A DNA stretch of 64,000 bases from Aquicoccus porphyridii (GCF_008369105.1 NZ_VINQ01000014.1:1-64000), one strand, 5' to 3'. Shown: positions 28,584 to 37,745, counted from the first letter of the stretch. Notes: generated by a model not told the origin, from the sequence alone. Made by a program: numbers and translations.

Positions 28584-29648
28584 ATGAAAAATGACAATCC
28601 GGACCTAAAGGTTCCCGCGCATGCGGCAGCCGATCATCCAAGGATACCACGCCAGAAGATCGGTGTTCTCATTGCCAACCTCGGAACGCCGGATGGTTAT
28701 GATTACTGGTCGATGCGGCGCTATCTCAACGAGTTCTTGTCAGACAGACGCGTGATCGATTACCCGGCATGGAAATGGCAGCCGCTCCTGCAGCTTATCA
28801 TTCTGACCAAGCGGCCGTTTTCCAGTGGTGCGGCCTACAAGTCGATCTGGAACGAAGAAAGGGGCGAAAGCCCTTTGATGAGTATCACCAAGGATCAGAC
28901 TGCGGCGATTGCCACAGAGATCGACAAGCGTTTCGGTGATGAGGTCGAGGTTGATTTTTGCATGCGCTACGGCAATCCATCGACCGAATCCAAGGTGCGC
29001 GAGATGGTTGCAAAAGGCTGCACAAAGCTGCTCTTCTTTCCGCTTTACCCGCAATATGCCGGTGCCACGAGCGCCACGGCGAATGATCAGTTCTTTCGTG
29101 CGCTCATGAAGGAAAAATGGCAGCCCGCCGCGCGCACCGTTCCAGCCTATTTTGATAACCCGAAATATATCGATGCACTCGCGCAATCGGTTGAAACCGC
29201 GTATTCCAAGGCGGAAACAGCGCCTGACCTTCTTGTTGTGTCCTACCACGGGATGCCGAAGCGGTATCTGATTGAGGGGGATCCCTATCATTGCCAGTGT
29301 CAAAAGACGACACGACTCTTGAAAGAGCGGCTGGGATGGTCTGACGAGAAGATTACGACCACGTTCCAGTCGGTCTTTGGACCCGAAGAATGGCTGCGCC
29401 CCTATACGGTGGAAGAAGTTGCAAGACTTGCCAGTGAAGAGGGCAAGAAGAACATTGCGATCATCGCGCCAGCCTTTTCCGCCGACTGCATCGAGACGCT
29501 GGAAGAGATCAATGAAGAAATTCAGGAGAGTTTTGTCGAGGCCGGAGGGGAGCGTTTTCTTTACGTTCCGTGCCTAAATGCCGAGCCAGCACATATAGGG
29601 GTTCTATCGGACATCATCGCGGACAATCTGAAGGGCTGGATTGGTTGA
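28584..29648 (+). CDS. hemH: ferrochelatase
   Basis: 354 residues. It inserts Fe(II) into protoporphyrin IX, the last step of haem synthesis. IGVLIANLGTPDG opens the fold, YPQYAGATSATAND lies mid-protein, and the active-site His is in VVSYHGMPKRYL. The later CQCQKTTRLLKERLGW and the PAFSADCIETLEEI motif are conserved in the family. The Cys in CQCQ and SADC raise the option of a [2Fe-2S] cluster, not proven here. A strong terminator follows at 29671-29701. Confidence 0.95.
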   Translation: MKNDNPDLKVPAHAAADHPRIPRQKIGVLIANLGTPDGYDYWSMRRYLNEFLSDRRVIDYPAWKWQPLLQLIILTKRPFSSGAAYKSIWNEERGESPLMSITKDQTAAIATEIDKRFGDEVEVDFCMRYGNPSTESKVREMVAKGCTKLLFFPLYPQYAGATSATANDQFFRALMKEKWQPAARTVPAYFDNPKYIDALAQSVETAYSKAETAPDLLVVSYHGMPKRYLIEGDPYHCQCQKTTRLLKERLGWSDEKITTTFQSVFGPEEWLRPYTVEEVARLASEEGKKNIAIIAPAFSADCIETLEEINEEIQESFVEAGGERFLYVPCLNAEPAHIGVLSDIIADNLKGWIG

Positions 29649-29670
29649 GACTCACGGTCGTCCCAAAAGA

Positions 29671-29701
29671 AAAAGGCGGCGGGATGTACCCGCCGCCTTT
29701 T
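29671..29701. terminator. bidirectional intrinsic terminator between hemH and the small membrane peptide gene
   Basis: AAAAGGCGGCGGG (29671-29683) pairs perfectly with CCCGCCGCCTTTT (29689-29701) over a five-base loop. T-runs occur on both strands, so it can stop both convergent genes. Confidence 0.88.
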
Positions 29702-29723
29702 CTATTTCGAGACGATGTTGCGA

Positions 29724-29906
29724 TCAGTCCGCAGCAACGGCAACGATCGCGGCCAGAACGAGCAGCGGGATGATGATGCCGCCAGCCGACGAGCCTGCAG
29801 CTTCTTCCACGATCACCGGTGCTTCGATCACGGGATCGGCCATCGAGCCAGCATAAGCGGTCGAAGCAGCAGCGGTCAGGGCAGCAGCCAGAACGAGTTT
29901 CTTCAT
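29724..29906 (-). CDS. small secreted or membrane peptide, 60 residues
   Basis: MKKLVLAAALTAAASTAYA is a clear signal peptide. The mature part has DPVIEAPVIVEEAAGSSAGG and a C-terminal hydrophobic segment (IIIPLLVLAAIVAVAA), so it is either a one-span membrane peptide or inserted in the inner membrane. ATG at 29906 is preceded by GGAGG. It is convergent with hemH. I recall similar short proteins near hemH in Roseobacters but could not check. Function unknown. Confidence 0.7.
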   Translation of the reverse strand: MKKLVLAAALTAAASTAYAGSMADPVIEAPVIVEEAAGSSAGGIIIPLLVLAAIVAVAAD

Positions 29907-30053
29907 GTTATCCTCCAGATATTCGCCTACCATCAGGCAGTTATGACAGATGGCAAGCACTCAAGACTTACCTCGTACCACCCTCTAACCAGCAAACCCG
30001 AGCGATTGCAAACCTATCTTGGCCCCGAGCATTCTGTGGCGGTCAAGATGTCG

Positions 30054-30656
30054 TCAAATAAGCAACACTTGTGTGCCTACTTTGGTCAGCTTGAAGAGCT
30101 CTGCGATATGCTCGTTGAAAAGACCGATGCATCCGTTGGAGGATCGGCGGCCAATCTTGCGTGTATCGTGTGTGCCATGGATGCGGTAATAGGTCCAGCT
30201 GAGATAGAGCGCGTGCGTTCCCAGAGGGTTATCCGGCCCAGGGCCCACAAAATCGGGCCATTCGGGATTACGCTCTTTCATAGCGGGTGTCGGTCGCCAG
30301 CTTGGGCCAACGACCTTGCGCACAACCTTGGTTCGACCGAGGCGTGTCAGGTCTTCGGTGATGGGAACACTGGTAGGGTAGAGCTTGTAGATGGACTGAT
30401 CCTCAGACCAGAAATGCAACGCGCGCGATGAAATATCGACCAGAATAGCACCATTTCTCAGGTTGGAGAAATAGGGTTGCCAGTCGAGGGAACGGAAGCT
30501 CGAGATATTGCGGCGCACCACCTCACTGAGATCACGTTCGACCTCTACGGTCTCCGCCCCATCAATGTTCTGAGCGATTGCTGGTGTTGCCAGTATCGCT
30601 GCGCCGCCGGCAACAAAGCCGCGGCGATTCATGTTATTCATCGGGTTACGGTTCAT
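30054..30656 (-). CDS. L,D-transpeptidase (YkuD domain), exported
   Basis: 200 residues. The N-terminus contains a twin-arginine-like NRRGFVAGGAAILATPAIA, then the YkuD catalytic domain. The catalytic block has H160 in YYRIHGTH and C176 in SSNGCIGL. Such enzymes make 3-3 peptidoglycan crosslinks or attach proteins to the wall. The start at 30656 has several in-frame ATGs within 27 bases, so the exact N-terminus is uncertain. Divergent from the CAP-domain lipoprotein and one of two YkuD genes within 2 kb. Confidence 0.9.
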   Translation of the reverse strand: MNRNPMNNMNRRGFVAGGAAILATPAIAQNIDGAETVEVERDLSEVVRRNISSFRSLDWQPYFSNLRNGAILVDISSRALHFWSEDQSIYKLYPTSVPITEDLTRLGRTKVVRKVVGPSWRPTPAMKERNPEWPDFVGPGPDNPLGTHALYLSWTYYRIHGTHDTRKIGRRSSNGCIGLFNEHIAELFKLTKVGTQVLLI

Positions 30657-30815
30657 TGCGTCCTCGTCATGTCACCGGTAGATAGTGTTCCACCATATTG
30701 CGTGAAAGACGCAGTCGCAATTCAAACAAGCGTCATCGTGCCAACACACGCCGATGTGGGTTTGAAAGGTGTAACGGTCAAGCTATGGCATAGAAAACAA
30801 GATTTGGATGGTATC

Positions 30816-31328
30816 ATGACTCGACTCTTCGGTTTTCTGCTTGCGTCCCTTTTCCTGCTGCAAGCGTGCACGACGACCACGGCGCCACAGCTTGGTCCGG
30901 ATGGAAAGCCTCTTCCAAGGCTGTACCGAATATCGGCAGGATCAACGGCGAAGATCCAGTTCCGTGTTCTTGATTCGGTCAATGCCCTGCGGCAGGCGGC
31001 CGGTGCTCCGGCTGTCGAGCTTGATGCGCAATTGAATGCGGCGGCGGCAACGCATTCGCGGGACATGTCAGTCCAGAATCGGCCTTGGCATTTCGGGTCG
31101 GATGGTTCGTCGCCGGTCGATCGTGTGCAGCGCGCCGGATACAGGGGCGAGATGCTGGGTGAATTGATTTCCGAGACCTACGAGACCGAGTTGGAAACGC
31201 TGGGCGCGTGGATGGAGCAAGAGGATACGCGCCGGATCATCCTCGACAGCCGCGCCAGGAATCTTGGATTCTCGTGGTTTCAAGAACGAAACGGCAAAAT
31301 CTGGTGGACCATGATCATGGGATCATGA
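30816..31328 (+). CDS. CAP-domain lipoprotein
   Basis: 170 residues. A lipoprotein signal peptide ends at LLQAC with the lipidated Cys at 18. The rest is a CAP/SCP domain: HSRDMSVQN, HFGSDGSSPVDRVQRAGY, and the C-terminal GFSWFQERNGKIWWTMIMG. The metal-ligand His of CAP folds are present. ATG at 30816 gives the signal peptide; the frame is open much further upstream, but without signal. Bacterial CAP proteins are envelope proteins of mostly unknown role. It is flanked by two L,D-transpeptidases. Confidence 0.86.
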   Translation: MTRLFGFLLASLFLLQACTTTTAPQLGPDGKPLPRLYRISAGSTAKIQFRVLDSVNALRQAAGAPAVELDAQLNAAAATHSRDMSVQNRPWHFGSDGSSPVDRVQRAGYRGEMLGELISETYETELETLGAWMEQEDTRRIILDSRARNLGFSWFQERNGKIWWTMIMGS

Positions 31329-31332
31329 GTCC

Positions 31333-31830
31333 TCAGGGGTTGATCGTGATCGGCGTACCGTCTCGAACCATAGCGTAAATCTCTTCTACCTCCTTGTTGG
31401 TGACAGCGATGCATCCAGCGGTCCAGTCTTGGCCGCCCTTTCGGTTCTTCCAAGGGCGGCCGTGGATAAAGATGTCACCACCGGGATCGCGCCCTTTTGA
31501 ACTGGCATAGGCGCGGTCGGCCTCGTTTGGGTAGGACACACCGATGGATAGATGGAATTCGCTGTTTGGATTGCGCCGGTCGATAATATATGTGCCTTCC
31601 GGCGTTCTCCCGTCGCCTTCAAAGCGTTTGTGACCCGCAGGTGCGAAACCCAGGCCGACACGATAGGATTTCAATACCTTCTCGTGATGCAGGAGATACA
31701 TTGCCCGATCTCCCTTGTTGACGACAACATGCGTGACCTCGGGGCCGTTATAGGTCCGGAATTTGGACGAACATCCCGCCAAGCCAGCCAGAACCAGTGC
31801 AAGTGCAAGAAACTGGATGATCCGCATCAT
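31333..31830 (-). CDS. L,D-transpeptidase lipoprotein (YkuD domain)
   Basis: 165 residues. The signal peptide ends in LAGLAGC with the lipidated Cys at 20 (counting from the first of two adjacent ATGs). The YkuD domain has H123 in IFIHGRPW and C140 in WTAGCIAV. It converges with the CAP-domain gene, whose stop is five bases away. The open frame extends upstream to 32100 into the RNA methyltransferase, which is not credible. It probably crosslinks or modifies peptidoglycan at the membrane. Confidence 0.9.
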   Translation of the reverse strand: MMRIIQFLALALVLAGLAGCSSKFRTYNGPEVTHVVVNKGDRAMYLLHHEKVLKSYRVGLGFAPAGHKRFEGDGRTPEGTYIIDRRNPNSEFHLSIGVSYPNEADRAYASSKGRDPGGDIFIHGRPWKNRKGGQDWTAGCIAVTNKEVEEIYAMVRDGTPITINP

Positions 31831-31897
31831 ACTGCCCCAAAATGTTTTGGTACTGTTTACTATGTTATCGGTTGCGCCGTTATCATTTTCTTGTGGT

Positions 31898-33121
31898 TCA
31901 CGCCGATGTGAGAGAGAACGAAGCGGCAAGCTCGATATGCGTGGACCAACGAAACTGGTCAACCACCTGGACCCAGTCAAGCGTATATCCTTCGGCAACC
32001 AGCAGCGCGGCGTCTCGGGCAAAACTGCGAGGGTTGCAGGAGACATAGGCGACTTGTGAGAGCCTTGCGCGGGCAAGCTCCCGGGTCTGGGCTTCGGCAC
32101 CGGCGCGGGGTGGATCTATGACGCAGGCGTCGAAGTCCGAGAGGTCTTCGGCGCGGAGCGGATTGTGAAACAGATCGCGCGTTTCGCTTGTGACCTGCTT
32201 CAAATTATTTGCTTTTCGCCATCCCGCGTCGAGCGCCTGAACCATGTCGCGGCTGCCCTCGACCGCATGAACCCGGGCCTGTGTCGCCAAGGGGAGTGCG
32301 AATGTGCCACATCCTGCGAATAGATCGACGATGGCTTTCGCGCCGGAAACGATCTCGTGGACCACGTCGCGCAAGGCAGATTCACCTTCTCTCGTTGCCT
32401 GCAAGAATGCGCCGGGGGGTGGTATGACCTCAATCGTTTCAAATGATTGAGTTGGCGGGCGGCGCGAGACGATGACCTCGTCATTCCAAGTCAACCGGGC
32501 AAGATCTGATTCTTCGGCCGCGTGCGCCAGATCAACCAGCATGGGACCATCGGCCTTGAGGCCGCCCAAAGCTGCAACATCGAGCCCATTGTTCGACACG
32601 GTGACCGTGACATTCAACTCGCTTCTTCGGCTGGCACCGATCATTGCAAGCCGTTCAGCCACGGGTAGACCGGCAAGCAGGGCAGGATCGATCAGTTTGC
32701 AGTCTGGTGTGGCGATGATCTGATCCGATGCCCGGGCATGGAACCCGGCGAGTGCAGATTTCTTGGTGCGCCGGGCAGAAAACACGGCACGCCGACGCGA
32801 TTGTGGGGGCGATGTGACGATCGGGCGGAATGTGGCAGACAGACCATGAGCGCGCAGCGCCTGTTTCACCATCTCAACTTTCCATGTGGCGACCAATGGG
32901 TCAGATGCGTGCTGCAACTGGCATCCGCCACAGGATTTGAAATGCCGACAAGGTGGTGAAACACGCCCGGGCGAGGGGGTCAGAATGCGCATATTGACAA
33001 GGCGGTCACCGTCAAGTGATCCGCTCACCTCTTCGCCGGGTAGCGCAAGTGGGGCAAAGACTGGTCCCGGGGCGATTCCGTCACCCTGCTGGCCAAGTCG
33101 TTCAATCGTGAAACGTTGCAT
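31898..33121 (-). CDS. TrmA/RlmD-family RNA 5-methyluridine methyltransferase
   Basis: 407 residues. An N-terminal TRAM-like part (MQRFTIERLGQQGDGIA) is followed by the 4Fe-4S ligands C58, C64 and C67 (PPCRHFKSCGGCQ) and a fourth Cys in ATPDCKLI. The methyltransferase part has IVDLFAGCGTFALPLA, VIDPPRAGA and the catalytic Cys in YVSCNPRSFARD. It methylates uridine C5 in rRNA or tRNA; which site cannot be told. It follows cca by three bases, as the last gene of hslO-nudix-cca-methyltransferase. Confidence 0.92.
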   Translation of the reverse strand: MQRFTIERLGQQGDGIAPGPVFAPLALPGEEVSGSLDGDRLVNMRILTPSPGRVSPPCRHFKSCGGCQLQHASDPLVATWKVEMVKQALRAHGLSATFRPIVTSPPQSRRRAVFSARRTKKSALAGFHARASDQIIATPDCKLIDPALLAGLPVAERLAMIGASRRSELNVTVTVSNNGLDVAALGGLKADGPMLVDLAHAAEESDLARLTWNDEVIVSRRPPTQSFETIEVIPPPGAFLQATREGESALRDVVHEIVSGAKAIVDLFAGCGTFALPLATQARVHAVEGSRDMVQALDAGWRKANNLKQVTSETRDLFHNPLRAEDLSDFDACVIDPPRAGAEAQTRELARARLSQVAYVSCNPRSFARDAALLVAEGYTLDWVQVVDQFRWSTHIELAASFSLTSA

Positions 33122-33124
33122 CTC

Positions 33125-34288
33125 TCAGCCTTCATCGGGCAGGGCGAGGAGCGCTTTGCTCGAAAGCTGAAACCCCGAGGCGATCCACGCCTCTTCAAGC
33201 GCCTTCATGCGTCTCCCGAGGGCTGGACCCTGATACTCTGGCATCAAATCTCGCGCCCGAACCGGGAATTGTGCTTCTGCGCCCTTTCGGGCGGCATCAA
33301 GGTCAACGGGATTGGGCGCCTGCCCAAACACAGCTGCGCGCAAAAGGATGATGTCCCGGGCAATTGCGAAAGACTGCCGATAGCCCACAACAGCGGGCGA
33401 TTCCGTTGTCCCGGACGCGGATTGCAAGGCGGCCAGATGCTTGGTCTCCTTTTGTGAAAGGCGCAGACGTTCGGGCACGTCTTCCCCGCCAAGGCAAGCG
33501 AGCCGACGAATCGCATCAGGTTCGATGTCCAGCGAGGCCTCGGCGTGGACAAGCGGGGCAAGCGCGCGGTCGTCGGCACCGGGCAGGATGATGCCCAGAA
33601 CACCGGTCGCACGCATCGCGGCGACGGATGGCGCCGGGTCGGGCGCATTCAGGAGCTTTTTCATCTCGGCGCCGACCCGTTCGCGTGATAATGCGCCAAG
33701 ACCCTCCAGGTGGTCGGCAACCGCAGCAAGGCCCTCGGGGTCGATCCCGGCCAGAGCGTCGCCATACCAGGCGTGAAACCGGAAAAAGCGCAACACGCGC
33801 AGGTAGTCCTCACGGATACGATCGACCGGATTTTCGATGAAACGAACGCGCCGGGCCTCAAGATCGGCCAGACCGCCAAGCGGGTCTATGATCGTGCCAT
33901 CGGGGTCGGCGTAGAGCGCGTTCATGGTGAAATCACGCCGCCGCGCGTCGTCTGTTACATTGCTGGCAAAGGCGATCACAGCACGGCGACCGTCGGTTTC
34001 AACATCGTGGCGAAAGGTCGTGATCTCGTGTGGAATGCTGCCGGAGACCACGGTGACGGTGCCATGGTCGATTCCCGTTGGAACCACCTTGAAACCGGCC
34101 TGTTCCTCAAGCGCCATGACCGTTTCGGGGGTCGCATCGGTCGCGATGTCGATATCGTTCACTGGCCTGCCCAGAAGGGCATTGCGAACACAGCCACCGA
34201 CAAAGAGCGCTTGGTAACCGGAATCGGTCAGAGCGCGACAAACCGCCTGCGTATGCGCATTTCTGAACCAGTCTCCGGTGATCTGCAT
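33125..34288 (-). CDS. cca: CCA tRNA nucleotidyltransferase / poly(A) polymerase family
   Basis: 387 residues. The class II nucleotidyltransferase head reads LFVGGCVRNALLGRPVNDIDI, with the metal-binding D45 and D47, then RRDFTMNALYADPDG and RIREDYLRVLRFFRF. It restores or adds the 3' CCA of tRNAs. Start ATG at 34288 shares its first base with the stop codon of the Nudix gene (TGATG), so the two are coupled. Alphaproteobacterial members of this clade are usually annotated simply as CCA-adding. Confidence 0.92.
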   Translation of the reverse strand: MQITGDWFRNAHTQAVCRALTDSGYQALFVGGCVRNALLGRPVNDIDIATDATPETVMALEEQAGFKVVPTGIDHGTVTVVSGSIPHEITTFRHDVETDGRRAVIAFASNVTDDARRRDFTMNALYADPDGTIIDPLGGLADLEARRVRFIENPVDRIREDYLRVLRFFRFHAWYGDALAGIDPEGLAAVADHLEGLGALSRERVGAEMKKLLNAPDPAPSVAAMRATGVLGIILPGADDRALAPLVHAEASLDIEPDAIRRLACLGGEDVPERLRLSQKETKHLAALQSASGTTESPAVVGYRQSFAIARDIILLRAAVFGQAPNPVDLDAARKGAEAQFPVRARDLMPEYQGPALGRRMKALEEAWIASGFQLSSKALLALPDEG

Positions 34289-34890
34289 CAGCCTGCCATC
34301 CGTTCGGCCAATCCGCGCAGGATGCGCGCCGTGGCGCCCCAGACATAATAAGGGCCGTAGGGCACGGTGTAATAGTATCGTCTCTGTCCGAGCCACCGCC
34401 GCGACTGAACCGAGAACCGGGAAACGTCGGCAAGATGGGGCAATGGAACCGAGAATACCTCGTCGACTTCTCCGGGTTCGGGCCGGGTGTCAAACGGCTT
34501 GATGACCCGACCGACGATCGGAGTCATGATGAAGCCGGTGACGGTTTCATGTGTTGGCAGCGTGCCCAGAACCTCGACATTCGATGCGTGGAGGCCGATT
34601 TCTTCATGTGCCTCGCGCAAGGCAGCGGCCGCTTCGTCGGTATCGCCCGGGTCGACCTTGCCCCCCGGAAAAGCGATCTGCCCCGGGTGATGCTTGAGCG
34701 CGGAGGACCGTTTGGTCAGGATCACATGCAGGTTTCCGCGCTCTTCGGCAAGTGGGACCAGAACGCCCGCGGACCGCAGTTGGCGCCCCGCGGGCAGAAG
34801 ACTGTCGGGGTTCAGATCGAAGTCGGACGATGGGCCTCCCTGCCGGTTCAGGGCTGCACGCACCGAACCGAACGGGTCATGCCTTGCCAT
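34288..34890 (-). CDS. CoA pyrophosphatase-type Nudix hydrolase
   Basis: 200 residues. The CoA-subgroup signature LTKRSSALKHHPGQIAFPGG lies just before the Nudix box GKVDPGDTDEAAAALREA HEEIGL. It probably cleaves CoA and derivatives. I chose ATG at 34890 (MARHDPFGSV), which lies inside the 3' end of hslO (14-base overlap) and matches homologues. It couples to cca downstream through TGATG. Confidence 0.9.
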   Translation of the reverse strand: MARHDPFGSVRAALNRQGGPSSDFDLNPDSLLPAGRQLRSAGVLVPLAEERGNLHVILTKRSSALKHHPGQIAFPGGKVDPGDTDEAAAALREAHEEIGLHASNVEVLGTLPTHETVTGFIMTPIVGRVIKPFDTRPEPGEVDEVFSVPLPHLADVSRFSVQSRRWLGQRRYYYTVPYGPYYVWGATARILRGLAERMAG

Positions 34891-35875
34891 CCGATTGCTC
34901 CTGCGCCTCGAAGCCGAGTGATTTGGGGTCGAGATCGTAATGGCGCCCGCAAAACTGGCAATCCGCGGTGACCCGCCCATCTTGGGTGGTCATTTTCTCG
35001 ATATCCTTGGCCGAATAGATCGAAAGACTCTGCCTCACACGGTCCTCCGAGCAGGTGCAGCCGAAACGCACGGGTTGTGCGTCAAAGGCGCGGGGAACGT
35101 CCTCGTGGAACAGGCGCACCAGCAAATCGGTGGGTGTGATGGACGGGCCAATGAGTTCAAGATCGTCCACTGTATCGAGAAGAAGATTGGCGCGGTTCCA
35201 GTTTTCACCGTCTTCGCCGTCAATCAGATCACCTGCCAGCAGAAGCCCACTCTCGCCTGAGCCCTCTTGCCCCTTGGCCAAGGGCGAAGCCTTGGGCATG
35301 TGCTGAAGCATGACGCCGCCTGCGCGCCAGTGTTCGGTGCCACCGGCTTCGGTCGACTTCCCAAAACTCAGCGAGAACCGGGTCGGTAACTGCTCGGACT
35401 GGGCAAAATAGGCTTCGGCGCAGGCGGCGAGAGACTCACCTGCAAGCGGCGTGATGCCTTGATAGGGTGTCATGCCTTTGCCTTGGTCGATCAGGATCGC
35501 GAAATAGCCTTCCCCGACCTGGTCAAAGGGTCTGCCCTTGCCCAGTTTCTCGCGGTCAAAGCTGGCATAGGCCCGAAGCCGTGCGGGCTCGCCTTCTTTG
35601 GAAGGGCTAAAATAGTCGGTGGCGATCATGCGCACGGGGCCCTTCGACTGAACCTGAAGCGACAACTTCCAGCGCAGCTTGATCGTCTGACCGATCAGAG
35701 CGGTCAAAATTGCCATTTCCGCGACTAGGGCCTCGACAACCGGGGGGTAATCATGCTGGGCGAGGATACCCTCAAGGGTTCGGTCAAGCCGTGCGACGCG
35801 TCCGCGAATGTCTGAATTGTCGAGTTGGAACGGCAAAACCGAGTCGTCCCAAGTGATTTGAGTTCCGAAAGTCAT
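34877..35875 (-). CDS. hslO: redox-regulated holdase chaperone Hsp33
   Basis: 332 residues. The C-terminal redox switch has all four zinc Cys: CTC in RFGCTCSEDR and CQFC in TADCQFCGRHY. The N-terminal fold opens TQITWDDSVLPFQLDNSDIRG in a form common in alphaproteobacteria. Oxidation releases zinc and activates the holdase. It starts the hslO-nudix-cca-RNA methyltransferase operon and is divergent from another Nudix gene. Confidence 0.93.
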   Translation of the reverse strand: MTFGTQITWDDSVLPFQLDNSDIRGRVARLDRTLEGILAQHDYPPVVEALVAEMAILTALIGQTIKLRWKLSLQVQSKGPVRMIATDYFSPSKEGEPARLRAYASFDREKLGKGRPFDQVGEGYFAILIDQGKGMTPYQGITPLAGESLAACAEAYFAQSEQLPTRFSLSFGKSTEAGGTEHWRAGGVMLQHMPKASPLAKGQEGSGESGLLLAGDLIDGEDGENWNRANLLLDTVDDLELIGPSITPTDLLVRLFHEDVPRAFDAQPVRFGCTCSEDRVRQSLSIYSAKDIEKMTTQDGRVTADCQFCGRHYDLDPKSLGFEAQEQSDGKA

Positions 35876-35951
35876 GGGGTTTCCTTACCGGCCGATCCTT
35901 GGCATATCGCGTGAATATAGGAGCGGCAACGGAAGGTCCAAGAGAAAGCCG

Positions 35952-36395
35952 ATGATTCGCAGGATCGGTGCGCCGCCCACAGGGTCACGGCGGTATGTCT
36001 TACGGCGTGGAGTCTATGCGGTCTTGCCTCGTGGTGGAGATCTGCTCCTGACGTTCCAGATGGCGCCTTTCGAAGAATTGCAATTGCCCGGCGGCGGTGT
36101 CGAAGCCGGGGAGTCGCCGCTCCACGCATTGCATCGTGAAGTGTTTGAGGAAACCGGTTGGAAGATCGCATCGCCGCGGCGGCTTGGGGCATTTCGCCGT
36201 TTCACCTATATGCCGGAATACGATATCTGGGCCGAAAAGTTGTGTGAGATTTTCTTGGCACGGCCGGTGCGGTGTCTCGCCAATGCACCCGAGGAACATC
36301 ATGTGCCGGTATGGATGGGCGCGGACCTTGCTGCCCGGGAGCTTGGCAATGCGGGGGACAGGATGTTTGTTGCGCGTTATTTCGCAAAACCCTGA
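35952..36395 (+). CDS. Nudix hydrolase
   Basis: 147 residues. The Nudix box GGGVEAGESPLHALHREVFEETGW is complete (about 43-66). The rest (RRYVLRRGVYAVLPRGGDLLLT) is the usual beta scaffold. Substrate unknown. ATG at 35952 (MIRRIGAPPTGSRRYV) is chosen over 35874 because the longer frame would start inside hslO's start region. Its 3' end overlaps the convergent REC-PP2C gene by 19 bases. Confidence 0.87.
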   Translation: MIRRIGAPPTGSRRYVLRRGVYAVLPRGGDLLLTFQMAPFEELQLPGGGVEAGESPLHALHREVFEETGWKIASPRRLGAFRRFTYMPEYDIWAEKLCEIFLARPVRCLANAPEEHHVPVWMGADLAARELGNAGDRMFVARYFAKP

Positions 36396-37663
36396 TACTC
36401 CAGAAGAACAGCCGAAACATCGTCGGGAAAATCACCGTCGCCACCGGCGAAATCCGACAATTTCCAGATCATGGATTCGAGAAGGGCGATGCCGCGCGTG
36501 TCGGAAAGTCTGTGCAGGACGCTCTCAAGACCGTCTTCGTTGAGCTGGTTGCCATCAGGGTCCGGGCATTCGGTGATGCCGTCCGAGAAAATCATGAGCC
36601 GATCACCTGGTTGCAGGGTAACGGTGAACTCATCGTAGGAAGCACCGGGGAGCAATCCGACCGGCAAGCCCCCGGGTCCGTTCTGTTCAATCGTGCCATC
36701 GGCACGCTGGACCAGCGGATGCGGATGCCCGGCCTGCGCCATGCGCACACGCCCGCTTGCCAGATCGACATCGGCGAGAAGCAGGGTGAAATAGTGTTCG
36801 GTGTCCATTTCATTCAGGACAAGTTGATTTAGGTTTTCAATCACCTTGGCCGGGCTGATCGGTCTTTGCCCGCCACCGGAAACGGCCTCGATCGCTATGT
36901 TCTGTTCGGGCGCGGTGGAGGAAAGATAACCCGCCAGCCGGGCGGTCATCAGGGCCGAGCTGATTCCATGCCCCGAGACGTCGATCGAGAAGAGGCCGAT
37001 CCTTGTTGCGTTCACCGGGAAGAACCCGACCAGATCGCCCCCGACATGGCCGCTTGGGTGCAGCATGAGCGAGACCTGCGCGGCACCGAAATCGCGAAAC
37101 CGTTCACGGACGAGCGACTGCTGGAGCTTCTTGGCTTCGATCAGATCGCTGTCGATCGAGTAGTAGAGCGATTGAATTTCCTGAAATGCGCTGTTGATGA
37201 GACGGTTCTTTTCCGTGAGCTCGCGTTCCATGCGCAGGATACGCTCACCGGCATTGAGGCGCGCGCGCAGTTCCGCCGCACTCACCGGTTTGGTCAGGAA
37301 ATCATCGGCACCATTGTCGAGGCCGAGCGCCACTTCCTGCTTTTCGCTTTTCGACGTGAGCAGGATGAAATAGCCATAGCTTTCGCGCTCCATCTCCCGA
37401 AATGCCTTGCAGAATTCAAGCCCGTTCATACCGGGCATCATCCAGTCGCTGATCACCATGTCGGGTTCGGTTTCGTGACAGATTTCAAGAGCTTCGCAGC
37501 CGGATTCCGCTTCGAGGATTTCGTATCCCCAGCGTTTGAGCGATACCTTGAGGATATGGCGTTGCAGGCGGCTGTCGTCGACCACGAGAACGCGTGACGC
37601 GCGGTCCTGCACCGGGGCCGTTCCGCCTTGGAGCGGGGCATCCATTCGTGGATTTCGTGTCAT
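36377..37663 (-). CDS. response regulator with PP2C/SpoIIE-type serine phosphatase domain
   Basis: 428 residues. A receiver domain (about 24-145) has acidic DD 29-30, phospho-acceptor D73 in ISDWMMPG and K125 in FLTKPVSA. A coiled linker (about 145-200) leads to a PP2C phosphatase domain with GGDLVGFF, DVSGHGISSALM, SDGITECPD and a final DDVSAVLLEY. It likely controls a partner-switch (STAS/anti-sigma) by phosphorylation of the receiver. The domain order resembles RbaY of Rhodobacter capsulatus. It is divergent from an Hpt gene across a palindrome. Confidence 0.92.
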   Translation of the reverse strand: MTRNPRMDAPLQGGTAPVQDRASRVLVVDDSRLQRHILKVSLKRWGYEILEAESGCEALEICHETEPDMVISDWMMPGMNGLEFCKAFREMERESYGYFILLTSKSEKQEVALGLDNGADDFLTKPVSAAELRARLNAGERILRMERELTEKNRLINSAFQEIQSLYYSIDSDLIEAKKLQQSLVRERFRDFGAAQVSLMLHPSGHVGGDLVGFFPVNATRIGLFSIDVSGHGISSALMTARLAGYLSSTAPEQNIAIEAVSGGGQRPISPAKVIENLNQLVLNEMDTEHYFTLLLADVDLASGRVRMAQAGHPHPLVQRADGTIEQNGPGGLPVGLLPGASYDEFTVTLQPGDRLMIFSDGITECPDPDGNQLNEDGLESVLHRLSDTRGIALLESMIWKLSDFAGGDGDFPDDVSAVLLEYQGFAK

Positions 37664-37722
37664 GTGCCAGCCTGTTGCGACAAGTCCCGAGGGATCATTC
37701 GGACCGGCATAACAGCAAGTAA

Positions 37723-37745
37723 TTTAACGCTGCATGAATGTTAAA
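37723..37745. promoter_or_regulatory. palindrome between REC-PP2C and Hpt genes
   Basis: TTTAAC and GTTAAA are inverted, 11 bases apart, in the 180-base divergent promoter region. This could be an operator for a shared regulator. The half-sites resemble the CtrA half-site TTAAC, but the spacing is not the canonical seven bases. Confidence 0.4.

Noticed and set aside
30477-30815. Extended N-terminus for the CAP-domain lipoprotein
   Set aside because: It would bury the lipoprotein signal peptide and overlap the divergent L,D-transpeptidase gene.
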